Assembly: GCA_023434145.1 (NCBI GenBank)
Contig: JAEYTI010000336.1
Span: 1 to 28,274, forward strand
Direction of reading: 5' to 3'
From: Chloroflexota bacterium
Lineage (GTDB): Bacteria; Chloroflexota; Anaerolineae; Anaerolineales; Anaerolineaceae
DNA: 28,274 bases
This document shows positions 23,088 to 28,274 of the stretch, one piece after another. The notes under the pieces are model-generated. The model had not been told where the DNA came from. It saw only the letters and a list, made by a program, of their open reading frames with translations, and made no database searches. Within the stretch, counting starts at the first letter, position 1. Each line of letters begins with the position of its first letter. The position numbers and the translations under genes were made by a program.

Positions 23088-23933
23088 TTGTACCCTAGAC
23101 GCTCCCCACAAGCTGTAAAGCGCCTGGTCTGCTTCCTGATAGCAGCCCTGCTTCTGACTGCAACAAGTTCAGCGTGCGCCCCCGAAAGAACCAACGGGCA
23201 GCCAACCCCGCTGGCGGTGGGTGAAGAAGCCCCCGACTTCTCTCTGGTGACGGTAAACGGCGAAGTTTACCGCCTGGAGCAGTTCCGCGGGCAGCCGGTG
23301 ATCGTTTACTTCTGGACCACCTGGTGCCAGACCTGCCGCGAAGAAATGTCTACGCTGGCGGAACGCTACCGGCAGAACAAATTGCGCGGCCCGATGGTGC
23401 TGGCGATCAACAGCGAGGAAAAGGCCGGCCTTGTGGCAGAATTTTCCAAAAAAGCCGATTTCCCCTACCCGCTGCTGGTAGATATCGATGGGCGCGTAGG
23501 CGATTTATTCGGCATGGAAACCATCCCGACGACCTACTTGATCGATGCAAACGGCCTTGTGCAGCAGGTACATGCCGGAACAATGAACAGGAATACAATC
23601 GACGCGCTGATGGCTGCGCGGGCGAATCTACAGACGCCTGCGCCGGAGACCCCCACAGTATCCCCCGAACCGACCCTCAGCCCCACCGCAACAAACATCC
23701 CCAGCCTGACCGCCTGCGTGACGGCAGGCGTGCTAAACGTGCGCAGCGGACCTTCTACTACCTCGCCGGTCATTGACGGCATGGGCAAAGGCGAATGCGC
23801 CGAAGTAGATGCTCGCTCTACCGACGGTGAGTGGCTGCGGTTTAAGGACCATATCGCGGGAGCGCGCGGATGGGCGGCGGCAAAGTTCCTCGCACTGGAC
23901 GGCCCCCTAGATGGCCTGCGAATCGCTGAGTGA
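23088..23933 (+). CDS. TlpA/ResA-like thioredoxin lipoprotein with SH3b domain, copy 3
   Basis: A 281-residue lipoprotein beginning at TTG 23088, with GTAGAGG just upstream. The lipobox is SSAC with C30 as lipid site. The thioredoxin domain (about 40-185) has an unusual active site, WCQTC (C80, C83), in place of WCGPC, and cis-proline loop IPTTYLI. A Pro/Thr-rich linker (TPAPETPTVSPEPT) precedes an SH3b domain (about 207-281, GVLNVRSGPSTTSPV). The changed dipeptide between the cysteines should alter redox potential relative to copies 1 and 2. Its last 27 bases overlap the end of the convergent methyltransferase gene. Confidence 0.88.
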   Translation: MYPRRSPQAVKRLVCFLIAALLLTATSSACAPERTNGQPTPLAVGEEAPDFSLVTVNGEVYRLEQFRGQPVIVYFWTTWCQTCREEMSTLAERYRQNKLRGPMVLAINSEEKAGLVAEFSKKADFPYPLLVDIDGRVGDLFGMETIPTTYLIDANGLVQQVHAGTMNRNTIDALMAARANLQTPAPETPTVSPEPTLSPTATNIPSLTACVTAGVLNVRSGPSTTSPVIDGMGKGECAEVDARSTDGEWLRFKDHIAGARGWAAAKFLALDGPLDGLRIAE

Positions 23934-24776
23934 TTCTGCTGTACGCCAGTCGATATCTGCTGCGCCCGCGAACCGCGTTCGCATAACCTCAATCGCCGCG
24001 GGGTTGTTATCCACCAGGATGAACCGCCGGTCCAGCTTCAAGCATGCCGCGCCTACTGTGCCCGACCCGGCAAAGAAGTCCATCACCACATCACCAGGGT
24101 TCGAAGAGGCTTTGATGATGCGATTGATGATCGCCAGCGGCTTCTGGGTGGGGTAGCCGGTCTTCTCTTTGCCGCCGGTTGCCACGATAGTCTGCCACCA
24201 CACGTCTGTGGGGGTTTTGCCCCGCGCGGCCTTCTCCGGCCCAACCAGGGATGGCGCCATGTAGGGGATACGGTCGAGCGAGTCGTAGTTAAAGGTATAG
24301 CAGCGCGGATCTTTCGCGTACCAGAAGATGTTGTCGTGCTTGGGCGGCCACTTTTTGCGCGTCCGCGCGCCGTAGTCATATGCCCATATGATCTCGTTCA
24401 GAAACGAATCGCGCCCGAAGATCATGTCCAGCAGGATCTTGCAGTAATGCGACTCGCGGTAATCGATGTGGAAGTACAGCGACCCATTGGGTTTGAGTAC
24501 CCGGCGCGCCTCCACCAAGCGCGGCTCCAGGAACGCCAGGTAATCGTCGAACAGATCCGCATACGACTTCTGCCCGATCTTCACCGTCTCATAGCGCCGC
24601 CCGCCAAAGCCGGTCCGGTCGCCGGTTCCGTCCTCAGAACGCACTGTGCGAATCTGAGTCCGCGCCTGGGCCTTGCCCGTATTAAATGGCGGATCAATGT
24701 AGATGAGGTCGACGCTATCCGCAGGGAGTGATTGGAGAACATGCAGGTTGTCAGCGAAGTAGATGGTGTTGGGCAT
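23907..24776 (-). CDS. Site-specific DNA methyltransferase (N4/N6 amino type, beta class order)
   Basis: A 289-residue amino-methyltransferase. Motif IV (IYIDPPFNTG, 26-35) is near the N-terminus, and the AdoMet-binding motif I (MDFFAGSGTVG, about 232-242) near the C-terminus, preceded by YPTQKPLAIINRII. This order marks the beta class (N6-adenine or N4-cytosine). The target-recognition region lies between them (about 90-200). No restriction endonuclease or specificity subunit is encoded in the window, so it is either a solitary methylase used for regulation or genome marking, or a remnant of a restriction system. A TATAAA sequence lies 9 bases before the ATG on the minus strand, so the transcript leader may be very short. 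Confidence 0.9.
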   Translation of the reverse strand: MPNTIYFADNLHVLQSLPADSVDLIYIDPPFNTGKAQARTQIRTVRSEDGTGDRTGFGGRRYETVKIGQKSYADLFDDYLAFLEPRLVEARRVLKPNGSLYFHIDYRESHYCKILLDMIFGRDSFLNEIIWAYDYGARTRKKWPPKHDNIFWYAKDPRCYTFNYDSLDRIPYMAPSLVGPEKAARGKTPTDVWWQTIVATGGKEKTGYPTQKPLAIINRIIKASSNPGDVVMDFFAGSGTVGAACLKLDRRFILVDNNPAAIEVMRTRFAGAADIDWRTAESLSDSQAI

Positions 24777-24853
24777 GGATGTATTTTATAGGGTTATGCC
24801 CATGTGATCAATGATTCACTGGCTCCAATCATCCAATCTGTTCCACAATATGC

Positions 24854-26410
24854 CTATCGATCCGTCACCCTCTGGTAAAGCACGTAATTACTGAACTCCC
24901 TTACGAGTTGAAAATCACCAGATTGGATGAAAGGATCATATAGACCCCATAGGTTACCAATTGGCCCCACAATCAGGTAATCAGGGTTGGATTCGAAGGG
25001 ACTATAGGTTATCGAAATGTCCTCTTCTAAAAATTCTCTTCTATTGAGTTGAACCTGGAGTTGGTTGGGGGGGTAATGGTAGGTTCGTTTTAGAAAGAAG
25101 AAAAGCTCACTTTCATAGGTCTCGATGCGTGCGTCTGGATCCGTGTTCCTGTTGACATAAACTGCTACTTGTTGTGCGAGCGGGTCTTTACTATGCAAGA
25201 GGCCCCTCAAGGTTAGCGCTTCAAAAAAAAGGCTCTGAAGAACCAACCAAACCACTAACAGCAAATTCGGTATAAGAACCTTTTTGGGTCCAACCAGGCT
25301 CAAGGCTTCTTTCAAATTTAGGAAAGATACCTGGTTAATGGAATCGACCAAAAATTTTCCAGCAAACAGGGCCGTAAGGATAAAAACGGGCTGATAGTAA
25401 CGATCCCAGCCAAGTGATCCCAAAACGAACCAGGCGAACCAGCTCAATGCCAGAGAAAACAAAGATATTTCAAGCCAATCCTCATAAAGGATATCCTTTC
25501 GTTTATAGGCGAAACTTCTTATTCTGGGGAATACATATGCTAAACCAAAAATTGAGGAGAGGCAGAATAATGGAAGCTGGCCAAGTACGTGGAGACGTAT
25601 TTTTGGATTAAAGGTCCAACCTGCGAGAGCATACAATCCCTGCATCGGGGGACCGTTGGTCGGAAAATTTGAATACAAGCTCTGTTCCACCATTTGAAAA
25701 AGACCCAAAAAAAGAACTGTTCCTAACACGGATGCAATGGTGACAAATAAAACCGGCAGTTGTTTTCGAAAATAGGAGAAAAACATCACTATGAAGACGG
25801 AGAATAGCCAGAAAGGTAGTGTTTGTCGTTTGGTAAGAATAGCTAATCCCCAAAATAGACCCGCCAGCACTATAGAGGTTTTTGAACCTTTTAATGCAGA
25901 TCCCCAGAACCAATAACCCGCAAGCAAATAAAACAGCATCGGTATCTCGCCGATTGTTTGCCTTCCAAAAATAAGAGGGTTATACATTGCTGCGGGAGCC
26001 AAAAATAATACGGTGCATAAAGTCATCCACGCCGATTGTCTACCATAAAGCTGACGAGATAGTTTGAATAGCATCACCAAACAACCAATTGTTAGAAAAA
26101 TCATTGGTAGGCGTGCTGCTTTGATACCAAAGCCAAGGATCCGAAGACTTATGCCAACCAAAAAAGTTACGCTGAATGGCTGTGCCATAGATGCCCCGGA
26201 TACCCATTCATCCCCTTGGCGTAGTGCATATTTTCCGTGTTCGGCCCAGTTCTTCGCAACAGATAATGTCCATCCCTCATCAAACCAGGGCTGAGGGATT
26301 GTCTGCAAATGAAAGAAGGCCATTACGACAAAAACCACGCATGCCATCATCAACAGGTATAGGTTTTCTTTTTCAAAATATCGTAAGAGAGGGATCGTTT
26401 TATTCATCAT
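24854..26410 (-). CDS. GT-C type membrane glycosyltransferase (GT39/ArnT-like)
   Basis: A 518-residue polytopic membrane protein of the GT-C fold, like PMT/ArnT and PF13231-type dolichyl- or undecaprenyl-phosphate-sugar transferases. After the first helix (about 17-35), the first outer loop holds PWFDEGWT with the acidic pair D44-E45, the usual catalytic or metal site. An estimated ten or more helices follow, then a C-terminal extracytoplasmic domain (about 415-518, with YVNRNTDPDARIETYES). Starts at 26410 and 26407 are equally possible, and no clear ribosome binding site is seen. Base composition is much lower in GC than the genes before 24.8 kb. It lies 60 bases downstream of another such gene and probably shares its transcript. 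Confidence 0.85.
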   Translation of the reverse strand: MMNKTIPLLRYFEKENLYLLMMACVVFVVMAFFHLQTIPQPWFDEGWTLSVAKNWAEHGKYALRQGDEWVSGASMAQPFSVTFLVGISLRILGFGIKAARLPMIFLTIGCLVMLFKLSRQLYGRQSAWMTLCTVLFLAPAAMYNPLIFGRQTIGEIPMLFYLLAGYWFWGSALKGSKTSIVLAGLFWGLAILTKRQTLPFWLFSVFIVMFFSYFRKQLPVLFVTIASVLGTVLFLGLFQMVEQSLYSNFPTNGPPMQGLYALAGWTFNPKIRLHVLGQLPLFCLSSIFGLAYVFPRIRSFAYKRKDILYEDWLEISLFSLALSWFAWFVLGSLGWDRYYQPVFILTALFAGKFLVDSINQVSFLNLKEALSLVGPKKVLIPNLLLVVWLVLQSLFFEALTLRGLLHSKDPLAQQVAVYVNRNTDPDARIETYESELFFFLKRTYHYPPNQLQVQLNRREFLEEDISITYSPFESNPDYLIVGPIGNLWGLYDPFIQSGDFQLVREFSNYVLYQRVTDR

Positions 26411-26470
26411 CAAGGAAATAAGGGGATATGTGAAATACAGGATTCTGGCTTCACGGTTTTCGCAATGTGG

Positions 26471-28123
26471 CTATTCACTCTCTTCAATCCTGATATCAAG
26501 AATCCGGAACCTTTCATAGTCTCTGATTTTTCGAATGTGCAAAATAAATGCATCTTCATCAATAGCCACTCGCTTGCTCGCAACGGCAGGGTCGAAGAAC
26601 TCACAGGCATACGAGTAACATAAAAACCGGAAGCTATCCTGGTTTTGCTCGTTCAGCACCCTGGTAAACAATGCCAGTTCATACTCTTCGGGTATCAGCA
26701 GAAAATTTACCTCCCGGCTGACCGCTGGCTGATATAACTGCGTGAGATAGGCGTTCGAAACGCCAATGGCTCCGGTCTTTACAGAACGTAAATCCTCAAC
26801 CATTTCTTTTATCGGAGCGGTGTTTGAAATCAGAAATTCTCGCCCTCGAATTGGGTTTTGATAGATCCCGACAACCGCGAGAATAATGACTATTCCCATT
26901 ATTATCAAGCGGAACCAGGTTTTCGAGGCAATTGGACTTTTCAAAAGAAAATCCATTTGTCGTGTAAATAGCAGAACGATAACGGGTACCAGCATGAGCA
27001 AAAAACGCGGCCCCCATTGTTTCCCACCTGCACTTTCTGGAACCAAAACCGCCACCCCAAGGATAAATGCTAAACTGAAAACAACCCAAAGAATCCAATC
27101 GGGTTGGTGTTTTATGGATCTACGCCAGAGCAAGGTTATCAATGGGAGCCCAAACGTGAACAGAGAAATGGGTGTAGCAAGGAAAAATGAATACCGCCCA
27201 ACCGTCATGGCCTGAAGATTATCAATGAATGTAAAAACACGTTCACGTAAAGGTTGGTGCTCCAAAACCTGTATTGCATGTACACCAAACACATTTTTGT
27301 AAATCAGCCAGTTGATAAAACCATATAGAAGAAGTGTTATGAGGCTTGCCGCAATAAAGACAAGGCCAGTTTTGCCGATATAGTCTGGCATTCTTCCAAT
27401 ATTTATCCTTTGAAGAACATCCAGACGCCAAACAGCTTTCATAAACGAAAATAAAGAGATGACACCGAGAAAAAGAACTACGAAGATTTGCTCCGGCCGA
27501 AACCAAACCGCGAGGCCGGTTAAAATTCCGGCCCACAAAGCAGCCCAAATATTGAGCTTTGCTGATCCGTTCTTAGGAAAGATCAAGCCAATTCCGCCAA
27601 AAGCCAAACAAACAGATAGGGTATGTTCCCAGTACGTGGCACTATATAGCGAAAGATGTGATGCGAAAATGAGAAAAAACAGCCCGATGACGATAGCAGC
27701 CAAAGATACGTCGATTTTTTTCAATACCCAGTAGAAAATCAGCCAGGTTACGATCGTTGCTGCCCAGGGAACGACATAAAGCCCATAATAACCCCACAAA
27801 GCATAGAATGGTGCAGTAACCAGCGGGAATGGAATTGGGTATTGGCTATAATACTTGTCCTCGATAGGATATACAAACGGTCTATCGTAAGGGTATAAAC
27901 CAACTTTCCATAAATCGACAACCCAGGGTGGATCTGGGAGGTTTAGATCAAACGCCTGGTAGCCATCTGCCAGGTTTTGCGTGATCAAGGCCTTTAAACC
28001 AGAGTCTCCGCTAAAGAAAACGCCATCTGCCAAAAGTAACTGCAGGCTCAACAAATAACTTATCCCTGCAATAAAAATCAACATAATCCAACTGTTTGGA
28101 TTGCGAAATGATACGTTTCTCAT
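26471..28123 (-). CDS. Polytopic membrane glycosyltransferase-like protein (GT-C)
   Basis: A 550-residue membrane protein with a first helix at about 12-32, then FFSGDSGLKALITQNLADGY, in which D40 takes the place of the catalytic acidic residue of GT-C enzymes. Many hydrophobic segments follow (for example ITLLLYGFINWLIYKNVFGV) and a soluble C-terminal domain (about 440-550). The layout matches uncharacterised GT39-like proteins that often act in glycosylation of surface polymers or proteins. ATG 28123 is the first in-frame start and has no strong ribosome binding site. It shares the AT-rich composition of the next gene on the same strand. I see nothing supportable in the remaining bases 28124-28274. 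Confidence 0.8.
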   Translation of the reverse strand: MRNVSFRNPNSWIMLIFIAGISYLLSLQLLLADGVFFSGDSGLKALITQNLADGYQAFDLNLPDPPWVVDLWKVGLYPYDRPFVYPIEDKYYSQYPIPFPLVTAPFYALWGYYGLYVVPWAATIVTWLIFYWVLKKIDVSLAAIVIGLFFLIFASHLSLYSATYWEHTLSVCLAFGGIGLIFPKNGSAKLNIWAALWAGILTGLAVWFRPEQIFVVLFLGVISLFSFMKAVWRLDVLQRINIGRMPDYIGKTGLVFIAASLITLLLYGFINWLIYKNVFGVHAIQVLEHQPLRERVFTFIDNLQAMTVGRYSFFLATPISLFTFGLPLITLLWRRSIKHQPDWILWVVFSLAFILGVAVLVPESAGGKQWGPRFLLMLVPVIVLLFTRQMDFLLKSPIASKTWFRLIIMGIVIILAVVGIYQNPIRGREFLISNTAPIKEMVEDLRSVKTGAIGVSNAYLTQLYQPAVSREVNFLLIPEEYELALFTRVLNEQNQDSFRFLCYSYACEFFDPAVASKRVAIDEDAFILHIRKIRDYERFRILDIRIEESE

Positions 28124-28274
28124 GGTTCTATCTGACTTAGCCTCTAAAGAGATAACATTTCAGCAAAGAAATACTACCGGATCACAACAGCGATCTAGCA
28201 AATAGCATAATTCGACCGGGTGTGTTTCAGTTTGTTGGTGTTTTTGGGGAGGGCGACGACTGTAACCACGCCAA

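Noticed and set aside
23907..24776. Complete restriction-modification system
   Set aside because: Only the methyltransferase is present; neighbouring genes are a redox lipoprotein and glycosyltransferases.

Overview
The window is a stretch of bacterial chromosome. It is GC-rich from about 1 to 24.8 kb and visibly AT-richer after that. No rRNA or phylogenetic marker is present. Several traits suggest a Chloroflexi (Anaerolineae-type) bacterium: a secreted subtilase ending in a YLPIV-type tail, lipoproteins and membrane-anchored TlpA thioredoxins fused to SH3b domains, a small GFY...EIQLLRVLIRRL protein of a kind I recall as multi-copy in that phylum, and intergenic spaces full of long hairpin repeats. 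This assignment is an inference.

Layout. 40-822 (-): fumarylacetoacetate-hydrolase-family enzyme. 823-1330: gene-free, with a nested inverted-repeat element. 1331-5537 (+): two soluble multi-PAS histidine kinases of different families, with a 28-bp-stem hairpin between them and no response regulator. 5554-5627 (+): tRNA-Val(UAC). 5699-5781: hairpin repeat. 5810-8281 (-): secreted S8 protease with three Calx-beta domains. 8639-16075 (+): the main feature, a transport cluster with three divergent LctP/LldP-family permeases. Each permease is followed within about 10 bases by a 54-72 residue two-helix membrane protein. A YwrD-like gamma-glutamyltranspeptidase lies between the first and second permease. 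16076-16377: hairpins and a palindrome ahead of a small 118-residue gene. 16932-17756: sugar-phosphate isomerase/epimerase-like TIM barrel, closed by a clear terminator. 17824-21309: tight operon of PAP2 phosphatase, D-2-hydroxyacid dehydrogenase, APH(6)-like kinase and MBL-fold hydrolase. 21437-23933: three tandem TlpA-SH3b redox proteins. 23907-24776 (-): solitary DNA methyltransferase. 24854-28123 (-): two GT-C/GT39-like membrane glycosyltransferases in AT-rich DNA.

How the genes may work together. The permease, small membrane protein and transpeptidase arrangement looks like an uptake system for 2-hydroxy acids or related small carboxylates, possibly released from amide or gamma-glutamyl conjugates. 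The small proteins are candidate accessory subunits, comparable in layout to the small partners of other carboxylate transporters. This three-fold module is the best candidate for an undescribed system. A second theme is a family of repeats with conserved ends and a hairpin core. Copies at 12193-12282 and 16730-16817 are in opposite orientation and bracket the second and third permease modules. A diverged relative lies at 5699-5781.
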